From positions 434,886,676 to 434,950,675 of the forward strand of contig NC_058521.1 in the NCBI RefSeq assembly GCF_904849725.1: 64,000 nt of DNA, read 5' to 3'. How positions within the stretch are numbered: the first letter of the stretch is position 1; the number at the start of each line of letters is the position of its first letter. This DNA is from Hordeum vulgare subsp. vulgare (Eukaryota > Streptophyta > Magnoliopsida > Poales > Poaceae). Under the pieces are notes generated by a model that saw only the letters and a list, made by a program, of their open reading frames with translations, made no database searches and was not told the DNA's origin. Below, piece after piece: positions 23,808-35,535 of the stretch. Made by a program: the position numbers and the translations under genes.

Positions 23808-24190
23808 ATCATCTTTTTTATCTGAATTTGTTTGACAACATGCTCTATATAATTGTATTTCTGGCGTATGTTCTGAGTTTTTTGATTTGAGTTGCAGAAG
23901 TACCTCGAAAAAATTATTTACTACGTGTTGTTGTGTTTTTCCTAGATTCTGCCACGTTTTGCGTGTTCATCGTTTTGCAAATCTTAAGCTTGCTTTTTTA
24001 CATTGCAAAAACCTTTTGGCAATCTTGAGGAACATTAGCTCTTCATGAAAATCTTTATTTCCAGTAGATAATAAATTATTTTATCATGGCACTAACCACT
24101 CTAATCAGCTTATGATGAGTTTCGTATGAAGGGAGTTTTTGAGTATGCGATGGAAGGTGATGAAAGAAGATCCAGGAGTGTCAAGCTCTC

Positions 24191-24277
24191 AAGCTTGGGG
24201 ATGCCCCCATGCACCCCCAAGAAATATTCAAGGAGACTCAAGCGTCTAAGCTTGGGGATGCCCCTGTGCATCCCCTT
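24191..24277 (+). other. F2 double stem-loop with polypurine-tract copies
   Basis: AAGCTTGGGGATGCCCCCATG and, 57 bases later, AAGCTTGGGGATGCCCCTGTG, each followed by a complementary C-rich arm. The purine core equals the true polypurine tract of the element at 26429-26443. Confidence 0.65.
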
Positions 24278-27200
24278 CTCCATCAACAATCATCAGTTCG
24301 TCCATCTCCATGCTATATTTTTATCACTTCATATGTTATGTGCTATGCTTGGAGCGTCCCGCTCTTTACTTTTTACTTTGTTTTAGTTTTGCTTGCTATG
24401 CATGACAATTTGGAACATAGCTTTCTTTGTTTGGGAGAGAAACACACTCCACTCCACCCTAGAATACAACATAGGTTTTCATGCTTATCTTTTTGTGTGT
24501 TCTTTATCTTTTCATAGCTGCTGTCATGCTTAGCTCTTAGTTTTCATGCTTTATATTTTTAAGAGCTTTTATTTTGGTTGCTTTTGGAACTCTCTTGAGT
24601 TATCATGCTTATCTTGTTTAGAGATTTGGCTTGTTGCACTGAGTTGTGTGTCTTGCATAAGTAGGTAACTGAGGTTGCTATTTAAGTATAGTAGTAACAT
24701 GCAATAGTTTTGAGGTATTGATTTGAGTAATGTTTGGACTATTGGTGTCAAGATCTTGAGCCAATTAGTGATATGTGTCGTATTTTGGGAAATCCGTGTG
24801 TTTTCCAAAAACTAAAAAATTAGTTGAGCACTCTAGCTACTAGACAGATCGCTAACCTTTGGAGGGGTTGGAATATATAGAGTACCCTCACGTTACGATG
24901 GGACGAGGATGCGCAAGGATAACCAAACCCCCAAACACCCCTCCTAGGGGTACTTGTATATTTGTGAATCTCCTAACTAGATAGAGATTTGCCGATAATA
25001 AGTGCATGAGTTCTTCGGACTAATGTGAGTATTCGATTGTTGGCACTTACACCATCCATATTTTTCTAGCCTCTTCGGTACTGTGCATTGCCCTTCTTAT
25101 CTTGAGAGTTGGGGCAAACTTCGCCGGTGCATCCAAACCCTTGGCATGATACGCTCTTTCATCATAGGCCTCATTATATCCTTCCTCAAAACAGCCACCA
25201 TACCTGCCTATTAAGGCATTTCCATAGCCTTTCCGAGATACATTGCCGTGCAATATCCACCATCTCATGACTTGATCTTCATGTCATACATGCTTTTGCT
25301 TGATCGAGGAGCCGCATGCTAGTTGGGCCTTGCCCTTATTATTGCTACATGACGCACTAGTTTCATTGCATATCCTGCTACACTCACAGAGGCATACATT
25401 TGCATACATCATGATAGTTTTCTTCTGTCTTTATGTTGACTACTTCTTATAAAGTGTGAAGATCTTCTTTTCATTCTTGTAAAATATAGAGTGTTGCCCT
25501 TAAGTGAGGAAAATATCCCAAAGAGGACAAATTAAAAGATCCCAAAGAGGACAAATGACCAGATCCCAAAGAGGACAAAGAGAGATAAATAAAAGAGCCA
25601 AAGAGGCCACAAAAAAAAGAGAGAAGGGGGAAACACTACTATTCCTTTTGAAAGATCCACACTCGTACTCCATTGTTATATTTGTACTCCATAGAGATTA
25701 TCATTCATGCATAACTATGTGGGGACCCTTACACTATAGAACTTGGCTTGTCTATTCCAATGACGAGCCTCCTCAAATGAGCTCTAGGTCTTCATGAGCA
25801 AGAAAGTTGGATGCACCAACACTAGTTCCATTAGAGAGCTTACCTTAGCTCATATGTGCATCTGTTGCATGGCAATCCCTACTCCTCACATCATATCTAT
25901 CATTTGGCTATCTCTCGCCTATGGTTGTCCTCATTGATGTGAGCCTTTCACACCTTTTTGTCTTCCTTCCTCATCATTATTCTCTTTGCCATCCTAAGTG
26001 CCAACATATCTTCCTTGCGCTCATCCATTGCATGAGTGCTCAAAGTGGAAAGGGAGAGGATCATTTTGACTTGTGCCTGACTATTGGTCTGGGGATGAGT
26101 CAAAATAAGATTCCGAAGGAGACCAAGTGTGAAGTTTTAGTAGATTGAGTTCTCAGTTAAAAAATATTTTTATGCTCTAAACCCATCTCCCACTTCTTGC
26201 ACGCAAACACCATTTGGAGACATTCGAGTCACGGACAGCGAGAGCTCTTGCACCTTTATGTTCTTACTTTTCTATTTTCAATACTAAAATATAGACTCTC
26301 GTTCGTTATTGTCTTGACTTGAATTGCATATCTTACTTGCTTTATGTTGAAGTTCTTATATGTGTGTTAGCATGTCACCACAAAAATTATTTGTGTTATC
26401 ATTTACCTACTCGAGGACGAGCAGGAATTAAGCTTGGGGATGTTGATACGTCCCAAACGTATCTATAATTTATGCTTGTTCCATGATCTTTTGGGTGACA
26501 TTGTTATATGTTCTGCTACACTTTCATACCTTTTTACACATAATTGGACTAACCTACTAACTCAGTGCACCCACTGCCAGCTTCTGTTTGCTGATGTTTT
26601 TTTTGCAGGGACTTTTACCCCAATTTACCGAGTCCCCAAAATCCTGAGAAAAAATATAAAAATCAGCGTGACGGAAGCTTCCCGAGCACCAAAGTTGGGC
26701 CAGAGGGGAGCCAAGGCCTGCCCAGGCGGCCTCCGTGCGCGACCTACCCCCTGGCCGCGCTCACAGGTTGCCTGGGTGGGGCCCACCTCCTCTGATGCCC
26801 ACATTCGGCCTATATTTACCTCTTTGATAGGAATCCCTTTGAAGAGATCCAGAATCGTGAATTTCTCCATCGTTCTGCCGCCGCAACGCTTGCGAGATCA
26901 GGAACGTCAGAAGACTTTTTCCCGGCCCCCTGCCGTAGGGAGGATTGACCTCCGGGAGCTTCTCCACCGCCATGGATGCTTCCCGGACATGCCATGAGTA
27001 GTCCCCCTTGGACCATGAGTCCATGACCAGTAGCTATGTGATGTCTTCTCTCTAATCTTGAGCTTCAATGATTGGCCCTTGTGAGCTGCCCTACATGATC
27101 AAGGCATCTATGTAATTTTCCTGCTGTTGCTATGCTCGGTTTGTTGGGATCCGATGGATTATGAGATTATGTTAAGATTGTGATGAGTTATATATTTGGT

Positions 27201-27743
27201 TATCCTTTTATATTATGTTCTTTAGTGATTCATGGATGTTCTCCATTGCTCTTTATTGCTTTGGCCGAGTAGTAGATTGTAACTCCAAGAGGGAGCGTTA
27301 TGCATGATTGTGGGTTCATGCCCCCTGATGTCTAGCTTGAGTGACAAAGACATGATACTAGGGGATGTGCTGTTGCCACCAGGGAGAAAACAACGGTGCT
27401 TGTGACCACGGTTGCAATGATTGTTTACCTTACGCAAAGTTCGTTAATGCAGTTGTCCGTTGCTTTGAGTTTACACTTTGGGAGGGGCTCGCAACTTAAT
27501 ACCAGCGAGATGTTCTGGATAGATATCTCAAGGTGGGTTATTAGTAAGTAGATGCTGATGAATAAACGGTCTACTTTTCTTGGTGTACTGCCCATTACTT
27601 TTAAGCCTCTAACTTTCTAGTAGCATAATTAGCATTGCGGTGCGTTTATAATTCTGTCAATTGCCGAGCTGTAATTTGTTTACCCATGCATAGTTGTTTA
27701 TAATCTTTTGGGAGAGAGAAAACACTAGTGAACATCATGTGAC

Positions 27744-28323
27744 TGATGACCCACAAGTATAGGGGATCAATCGTAGTCCTTTCGATAAGTAAGAGTGTCA
27801 AACCCAATGAGGAGCAGAAGGCTCTGATAAACTGTTTTCAGCAAGGTAATAACTGCAAGCACTGAAAGTAGCGGTAACAAGTGATGGTGTAGCAAGGTGA
27901 AACGTAACAGGTGAAAAGTAACAAGTAGTAGCAACGGTGCAGCAAGTGGCCCAATCCTTTTGTAGCAAGGGACAAGCCTGAACAAAGTCTTATAGAAGGA
28001 AAAACGCTCCCGAGGACACACAAGAATTTCTGTCATGCTAGTTTCATCATGTTCATATGATTCACGTTCGTTACTTTGATAGTTTGATATGTGGGTGGAC
28101 CAGCGCTTGGGTACTGCCCTTACTTGGACAAGCATCCCACTTATGATTAACCTCTCTCACAAGCATCTGCAACTACAAAATTCCAGCTGCCTGAATTCTC
28201 CCTCTTCAAATAAACCTTGCAAAATAAGAGAGAAAAGGCATAAATATGGTACCACAAAGTAATATAACAGCCCATAAAGCAATAAATATCAACATGAAAG
28301 CATGATGCAAAATGGAAGTATCA
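27744..28323 (-). repeat. B 3' LTR with internal deletion
   Basis: 580 bp against 1520 bp for the 5' LTR. The deletion junction (about 28178-28182) joins the CAACTACAAAA region to TTCCAGCTGCC; a 3-base AAT occurs at both breakpoints. The deleted part includes the GC-rich hairpin and TATA region. Confidence 0.93.
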
Positions 28324-29803
28324 ACTCCCCCAAGCTCAGACCTCGCTTGTCCTCAAGCGAAAACCAAGTTCCATAAACATGTCCACATGTTGAGGAACGA
28401 AGGTGTCGATAAAACACAATACGGACATGAGGGCATCATGATCACACATAGGACATCAATACATCATAAAGATTCTTATGGGAAAGTAACAATTCCTTCA
28501 CAAATCAAAGCATGAAGCAAAAACCTTACCGAGAAGTAACCAACAACAGTCCAAAGTCATTGAAGCAATTGCAATTTATCACAACATCAGAAAGAGTCAA
28601 GTAAGAGCTTGTAAGGCAAACCCACATACTCAATCATCTCTTTTGTTTTCCACAATTGTTACAACTCACGAGGTACTAATGGTGTCAAAGTTTCAGCTGG
28701 ACACAGAGGAAGATAGGGGCTTATAGTTTTGGCTCCCAATGATTTACCTCAAGGGTAAAGTCAACAATAATAAAGCATAAGTACTCAACTCCAAGTTGAT
28801 ATATAGCTCTTTCCCAAGCATGTGACGGTAGCCAAGACAAAGGCAAAAATAGGGAATTGGTGAAGATCACCATGACTCTTACAAGGGCAAAAAATAAAGG
28901 TACAAGATAGGCCCTTCGCAGAGGGAAGCAGAGGTTATCATGCGCTTTTGAGGTTTGAATGCGTGTCCTCTTAGTGCGGAGGAACATCACTTTATATTGC
29001 CTCCTGTGGTAAAGAATTTTATTATGCAGTCTGTCGCTTTTATGTCTCCCTCATCACAGGTTCGTACAAAGCTTATTTTCCACACACTAATAGATCATAC
29101 ATATTAGAGAGCAATTTTTATTGCTTGCACCGATGACAACTTACTTGAAGGATCTTATTCAATCCATAGGTAGGTATGGTGGACTCTCATGGAAAAACTG
29201 GGTTGGAGGTTTATGGATGCACAAGTAGTATCTCTACTTGGTGCGGGAGTTTTGGCTAATGTGAGGTGGAAGCAATCGTCACATGCTAAGGGATCTCTAA
29301 TCATATAACATTGTTTGGAACCAAGCAAACACAATTCATTATGTTATCTTCCTTGTCCAACATCTACTCCTAAGCTTGTAATAGTTTGGTGTGTGCTCAC
29401 AATTGTAAAAAGTGTCTAAGATGATATATTTATATGTGAACCTCTCTTTCCTTATTACTTCTTATTAATTGCAACAATGACTGAGGTCTATGTTGATTTA
29501 TTCTCAACAAGTTCCAATCATCATACGTGTCGTATGTGAAGCTATCACTTTCCATAAGATCGTCTCATGATCTTTCATGCTATCGTTCTTTTCATACTTT
29601 TGATCATGGCACAAAGCAAAGCCCTTGACTAAGATACTCTTTATTATATAGCTCGCAAGCTCGAATACATCGGGGGAGAGACAAAAGTAAAAGACTCAAA
29701 CTAAACACTAAAGACTTATTCCACTAAGAGAAGAAATAAAAACTGAAAAGGAAAGAACTAAAATAAAGGTAAAAGCAAAAGATATAAAGGTAATACGATA
29801 CCA
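28324..29803 (-). other. B 3' non-coding region with polypurine tract
   Basis: No credible ORF. The minus strand ends GAGCTTGGGGGAGT (28324-28337) before the 3' LTR. It matches the 3' region of element A. Confidence 0.8.
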
Positions 29804-29846
29804 CGACAACTCCCCCAAGCTTGGTAGAAGCCAAGGGGATTGCCCA
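29804..29846 (-). other. B internal stem-loop with polypurine-tract copy
   Basis: Minus strand GGGCAATCCCC pairing with the GGGGGAGTTG side, containing AAGCTTGGGGGAGT as in A (6964-7005) and as in B's own 3' tract. Confidence 0.65.
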
Positions 29847-29855
29847 TACCAATGT

Positions 29856-30374
29856 TTAGTTGTCTTCCTTTGGTGGTGATGGTGGCGGAGTTGTTGAAGT
29901 AGTCTGATACTCCGTCTTCCAAGGCATAGGTGCTCCATCATGGCAAGATGAACGAGTCGCCGGAATCCTCAAATCTGCAGCCAACCTTATTGATTTAAAT
30001 CTGTACTCATACTCATAGTTTTGGTTATGCAGGTCATAGATCTGGCCCTGAAGTTGACCAACCCTGTCATAGAGCCTGGAGAGGTGTTTTCCAATGTCAA
30101 TGGCATCCATCTTGTGATTGCTAGTGAACTCCGTGATCATCATGTGGTTGGCGTTGAGTCCACGCTCCACCATCCCTTGGCACTTGAAGACTTGTTGCTC
30201 CATTGGTTCGAGCCGCGTCTCCACGCTTCCGGTCTTCTTAGGACCTTCAACATCACGGATGTGCAACATCCCCTCGCTCATCTTGATAGATTGAGGGTGT
30301 TTCAGCACTTCCGTGAGGTAGGGATTGATGACCTTCTCGAAGATCTTGTCCTTAGGAGCGTTTGGGGAAGTCAT
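29856..30374 (-). CDS. B ORF3 (third ORF after integrase, unknown function)
   Basis: 172 codons, open from ATG to stop, the only undisrupted frame of element B. The product is charged and hydrophilic with a likely coiled coil in the middle (SRLYDRVGQLQGQIYDL) and a Pro-rich C terminus, TTPPPSPPKEDN, that matches the tail of A's ORF3. No signal peptide or transmembrane segment is visible. It starts shortly after a splice-acceptor-like TGTGTGACAG. It occupies the env-like position but shows no envelope features; it may be an accessory protein. Confidence 0.6.
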   Translation of the reverse strand: MTSPNAPKDKIFEKVINPYLTEVLKHPQSIKMSEGMLHIRDVEGPKKTGSVETRLEPMEQQVFKCQGMVERGLNANHMMITEFTSNHKMDAIDIGKHLSRLYDRVGQLQGQIYDLHNQNYEYEYRFKSIRLAADLRIPATRSSCHDGAPMPWKTEYQTTSTTPPPSPPKEDN

Positions 30375-30510
30375 GATGATCTAGATCTGTCACACAAACA
30401 GGCTTGAAATGAAAACAGAGGAAAACTGCGCGATACGGAGATCAAAACCTTCGGGCAAGTATATATTGATTTTTACTGGACCAGAAGGAGTGCTCCGCAA
30501 GAAAACGGAG

Positions 30511-30607
30511 TCCGGGAGGCACACGAGGTGCCCACAAGCCCTCTCTCTGCCACCAGGGGGATAGGTGGCGGTGTCCAAGCTTGTGGCCGCCTCGTGCGCT
30601 CTCCGGA
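30511..30607 (-). promoter_or_regulatory. B internal LTR-like hairpin module upstream of ORF3
   Basis: The outer arms are the same as in A (TCCGGAGAGCGCACGAGG family, GGCCACAAGC / GCTTGTGGGC). The inner part is of CCGCCACC / GGTGGCAG type instead of A's GCCGCGGCC. This is the interior type of B's own LTR hairpin (36725-36775). A TATATA motif lies at about 30462-30470, between the hairpin and ORF3, followed by an AGGTTTTGATC stretch. Confidence 0.7.
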
Positions 30608-30658
30608 TTGCCTTTTATTTTTCTAATTTTCCAAAGATTCCAAAACGGAGGAAATTTC

Positions 30659-33600
30659 CTATTGGAAAAGCATCGGAGCCCCATTTCTTACCGAAACAGA
30701 TACTTCTTCGTTTTCAGGGTCTGAAACAGGCTGATACACATCCCTTATGTACTCCTGTGGAGTTATGACATTGATGATATTGGTCTCAACATTTATGGGA
30801 GTACCAGAGATGTAATGCTTGATTCTTTGCCCATTTACCACTCTAGGAAAATTTCCTTCCGTGTTATTTATTTTGATGGCACCGGAACGATATACTTCCT
30901 CGATAACATAAGGACCTTCCCATTTAGAGAGAAGCTTGCCTGCGAAGAATCTTAAACGAGAATTGTATAGTAGGACATAATCACCTACATTGAACTCCCG
31001 TTTCTGTTGTCGTGCCATCTCTTAACCTTTTCCTTGAACAACTTGGCATTCTCGTATGCCTGGGCCCTCCATTCATCTAACGAGCTGATATCAAACAACC
31101 GCTTCTCACCGGCAAGTTTGAAATAAAAGTTGAGCTCTTTGATTGCCCAATAAGCTTTGTGTTCCAGCTCAAGAGGTAAATGACAGGCCTTATCGTAAAC
31201 AATTTAATACGGCGACATGCCCATGGGATTCTTATAAGCAGTCCTATAAGCCCATAGTGCATCATCAAGTTTGCTAGACCAATTCTTTCGAGATCTATTG
31301 ACGGTCTTTTGTAGGATCAATTTGATGTCCCTATTACTCAACTCCACTTGACCACTAGACTGAGGATGATAAGGAGATGCAACTCTATGGTTGACATCAT
31401 ACTTAGCAAGCATCTTGCGGAAAACACCATGAATGAAGTGTGAACCGCCATTAGTCATAAAATATCTAGGGACTCCAAATCTTGGGAAAATGACTTCTTT
31501 AAGCATCTTAATAGAGGTGTGGTGATCAGCAGTTTTAGTGGGGATAGCTTCTACCCACTTAGTGATGTAATCCACAGCAACTAAGATGTGAGTGTACCCA
31601 TTGGAACTCGGGAAGGGTCCCATATAATCAAAGCCCCAGACATCGAATGGTTCAATGACAAGTGAATAGTTCATAGGCATTTCCTGACGCTTACTGATAC
31701 TCCCTATACTTTGGCATTTGTCACAAGACAAGACAAACTTACGGGCATCCTTGAAGAGAGTGGGCTAATAGAAACCTGATTGCAATACCTTGTGGGCAGT
31801 TCTATCTCCAGCGTGGTGTCCTCCGTAGGCTTCGGAATGACACTTCTGCAAGAGTTGTCCCTGTTCATGTTCAGGCACACAACGTCTAATAACACCATCT
31901 ACTGCTTCCTTATAAAGGTGAGGATCATCCCAAAAGTAGTGTCTCAAATCAAAGAAGAATTTCTTCTTTTGCTAATAGGTGAAACTGGGTGGTATGTATT
32001 TGGCTATGATATAGTTTGCGTAATCTGCATACCATGGTGCACTATGTGAAGTGCGGATGACATTCAATTGCTCATCAGGGAAGCTGTCATCAATAGGTAG
32101 TGGGTCATCAAGGACATTCTCTAGCCTAGACAAGTTATCTGCTACAGGGTTATCAGCACCCTTTCGGTCAACGACGTGCAAATCAAATTCCTGTAGCAGG
32201 AGAACCCATCTGATCAGTCTAGGCTTAGCGTCCTTCTTCTCCATAAGGTACTTAATAGCAGCATGATCAGAGTGAATAGTGACTTTGGAGTCAACTATGT
32301 AAGATCTTAACTTTTCACATGCAAACAAGACTGCTAAAAACTCCTTTTCCGTAGTGGCATAGTTTCTATGGGCACTGTCTAGAGTTTTACTAGCGTAGTG
32401 AATAACATTCAACTTCTTGTCAACTCTTTGTCCTAGAACAACACCAATAGCATAATCACTAGCGTCACACATGATTTCAAAGGGCAAGTTCCAGTCAGGT
32501 GGTTGAACAATAGGTGCGGTTATCAAAGCCTTCTTAAGTATTTCGAAAGCTTCCTCACAATCCTAATCAAAAACAAAAGTAACATCCTTCTACAAGAGGT
32601 TGGTAAGAGGCCTAGAAATCTTAGAGAAGTCTTTAATGAACCTTCTATAGAAACCAGCATGACCTAGGAAACTTCGTATACCTCTGATATCTGTGGGGCA
32701 AGGCATTTTCTCAATTGCATCAACCTTAGCCTTATCAACTTCAATGCCTCTTTCAGAGATTTTGTGTCCTAAGACGATACCTTCATTAACCATAAAGTGG
32801 CACTTCTCCCAATTCAAGACGAGGTTGGTATCTTCGCATCTTTGTAAGACTTGATCAAGGTTGCTGATGCAATCATCAAAGGAAGACCCGTAAACGGAGA
32901 ACTCATCCATGAAAACCTCGACAATATTTTCACAAAAGTCAAAGAATATAGCCATCATACATCTTTGAAAGGTGGCAGGTGCCTTGCATAAGCCAAAAGG
33001 CATACATCTATAAGCAAAGGTACCGAAGGGGCAGGTGAAGGTGGTTTTCTCCTGATCAGATTGTGCAACAGGTATTTGCGAGAAACCTGAATAACCGTCT
33101 AGAAAGCAGAAGTATATGTGTTTTGATAGCCTTTCTAGCATTTGGTCGATAAACGGCAAAGGATAATGATATTTCCTGGTTGCCTTGTTCAGTTTCCGGA
33201 AGTCTATCACCATCCTATAGCCGGTAATAATCCTTTGTGGGATTAGTTCATCCTTATCATTAGGAACGATGGTGATACCTCCCTTCTTAGGTACGCAATG
33301 TGCTGGACTTACCCAATCAGTATCAGCAACAGGATAAATGATTCCTGCTTCCAGAAGCTTTAATATTTCTTTTCTAACGACCTCTTTCACCTTAGGATTT
33401 AATCTCCTTTGATGACCAGCAACTGGTTTAAAGTCAGGATCGGTTTTAATCTTGTGCTGACATAGAGTGGGACTAATACCCTTAACATCATCAAGAGTAT
33501 ATCCAATAGGAGCACGGTGCTGCCTCAGGGTTCTTAGTAACTTCTTCTCTTCGTGCTCTGAGAGGAGAGCACTAATAATAACAGGATATATCTCCTTCTC

Positions 33601-35429
33601 ATCAAGATAGGCATACTTAAGAGTATCAGGCAACTGTTTAAGCTCGAACGCAGGATCACCCTTTGGTGGGGGAGGATCCCCAAGCAGTTCAACAGGAAGA
33701 TTATTCTTGAGAATAGGATATTGTTCTAAGACAATTTTATCTATCTCATCTCTATCCTCCATATGCATATCATTTTCATGCTCAAGCAGATATTGTTCTA
33801 AAGGTTCCGTAGGAGGTACGACAATAGAGGCAAGAGAAATAATTTCATCCCTTCTAGATGACTCTTTTTCATGGGGTTGTCTTCCAAACTTGGAGAAGTT
33901 AAATTCATGAGACACACCCTCGAAACTAACTGTGTCAGTCTGCTTAATGCACTCAATGTGAACATTGACAGTGTTGAGAAAGGGTCTACCAAATATGATT
34001 TGACAAAAGTTATCTTGTGTAGTACCAAGGACGAGGAAATCAGTAGGATACTTCGTCTTACCACACATGACTTCTACGTTTCTCACAATTCCCAGAGGAC
34101 AGATAGTGTCTCTATTAGCTAGCGTAATAGTGACATCAATGGGTTCTAACTCAGCAGGTGCAATCTCATCTTTGATTTCATCATATAGAGAACGGGGTAT
34201 TGCACTAACACTAGCTCCCATACCACATAAACCATGGTAATAGTGATCTCCTATCTTGACAGAAACAACGGGCACACCAACTACAGGTCCGTATTTGTCT
34301 TTCGCGTGAGGTTTAGCAATTCTAGCAGAGTCCTCACAGAATTTGATAACATGCCCGTCTACGTCTTCGGCTAAGAGATCTTTGATAATAGCAACACTAG
34401 GTTCAACTCTAATTTCCTCAGGGGGTGCAAGTGGTCTAATGTAACCCCTACGTATCACAGTTGGAGCTTTAGAATAATCCTTTATCCTAGCAGGGTATGG
34501 TGGTTTCTCAGTGTAAGCACAAGGAACAACAGGATCACTAAAAGCAATGACTTTCTCCTCAACTAGATTGGTTTTGACTATGTTGCTTTCTACAGGAGGA
34601 TGATATTTAAACCACTTCTCTTTGGGAAGATCAACATGAGCAGCAAAAGATTCACAAAGAGAAGCTACTATCTCAGAGTCAAGTCCATACTTAGCGCTAA
34701 AATCTCTAGAAGTGTTTGTCTCAACAAAAGATTTAACGCAATCAAACTGGAAATTCATACCTGACTCCTTACCTTCCTCCAGCTCCCAATCTTCAGAGTT
34801 ACGTTTGATTCTTTCCAACAAATTCCACTTGTGGTCAATATCCTTCTTCATAAAAGAACCGGTACAAGAAGTGTCAAGAATGGTACGATCTTCATGAGAA
34901 AGCCGAGCATAAAAGTTTTGAGTGATAATATCTCTCGAGAGCTCATGATTGGGGCATGAATATATCATTGATTTAAGCCTCCCCAAAGCTTGAGCTATGC
35001 TTTCCCTGTCACGAGGCCAAAAGTTATAAATAAAGTTCCGATCACAATGTACTAAATGCATAGGATAGAACTTTTGATGAAATTCCAATTTCAACCGATT
35101 GTAGTCCCATGATCCAGTATCATCACATAGCCTATACCATGTCAATGCCTTATCCTTCAAAGATAAAAGAAAGACTTTCTTCTTTACCTCATCCTCGGGC
35201 AAACCTGGAAGCTTAAATAAACCACAAACTTCATCTACATAGATCAGATGCAAGTCTGGATGTGAAGATCCATCTCCTATAAAGGATTAGCGAGCACTTT
35301 CTCAAGCATACACGAAGGAATTTCATAAAAGATATTTTCAGTAGGTACCTCAGGTTGAGGAACAACTCCTCGTGCTTCCGTTCGTGGTGAAGATACCCCG
35401 AACAAACTCCTCAAAGGAACAGTTTCCAT
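30659..35429 (-). pseudogene. gag-pol: Element B gag-pol, multiply disrupted
   Basis: ATG at 35429 (METVPLRSL). The frame breaks by one base near 35280. From 35253 to 32590 it is open for 887 codons through gag, protease (MGASVSAIP) and RT, with no stop between gag and protease. In-frame stops follow at 32590-32592, 32563-32565, 31972-31974, 31765-31767 and 31204-31206, plus a frameshift near 31012. The RT active site reads FMDE instead of FMDD, and the second integrase Asp is Asn (MTNGGSHF). B keeps the LPFIDQM segment that A has lost. The C terminus after the frameshift (30659-31018) is the integrase C-terminal region. Confidence 0.92.
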
Positions 35430-35506
35430 AGTGACAAGTGACAATAAACTTCAGCACAGTATAAAAATGTTTCCTTACCAATTTCCACTTACCAAAGGCG
35501 CTTCAC

Positions 35507-35524
35507 TCCCCGGCAATGGCACCA
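35507..35524 (-). other. B primer binding site (decayed)
   Basis: Reads TGGTGCCATTGCCGGGGA on the minus strand: A's tRNA-Asp-type PBS with two C/G to T/A changes. A splice-donor-like GGTAAGT follows (minus strand, 35487-35493). Confidence 0.85.
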
Positions 35525-35535
35525 GAAAAGAGTCT

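Noticed and set aside
26434..26997. 187-codon frame at the start of F2's 3' LTR
   Set aside because: Begins across the polypurine tract and runs through the LTR hairpin; no conserved protein features.
30021..30407. 128-codon plus-strand frame opposite B ORF3
   Set aside because: Shadow of ORF3; the minus frame has the tail shared with A's ORF3.
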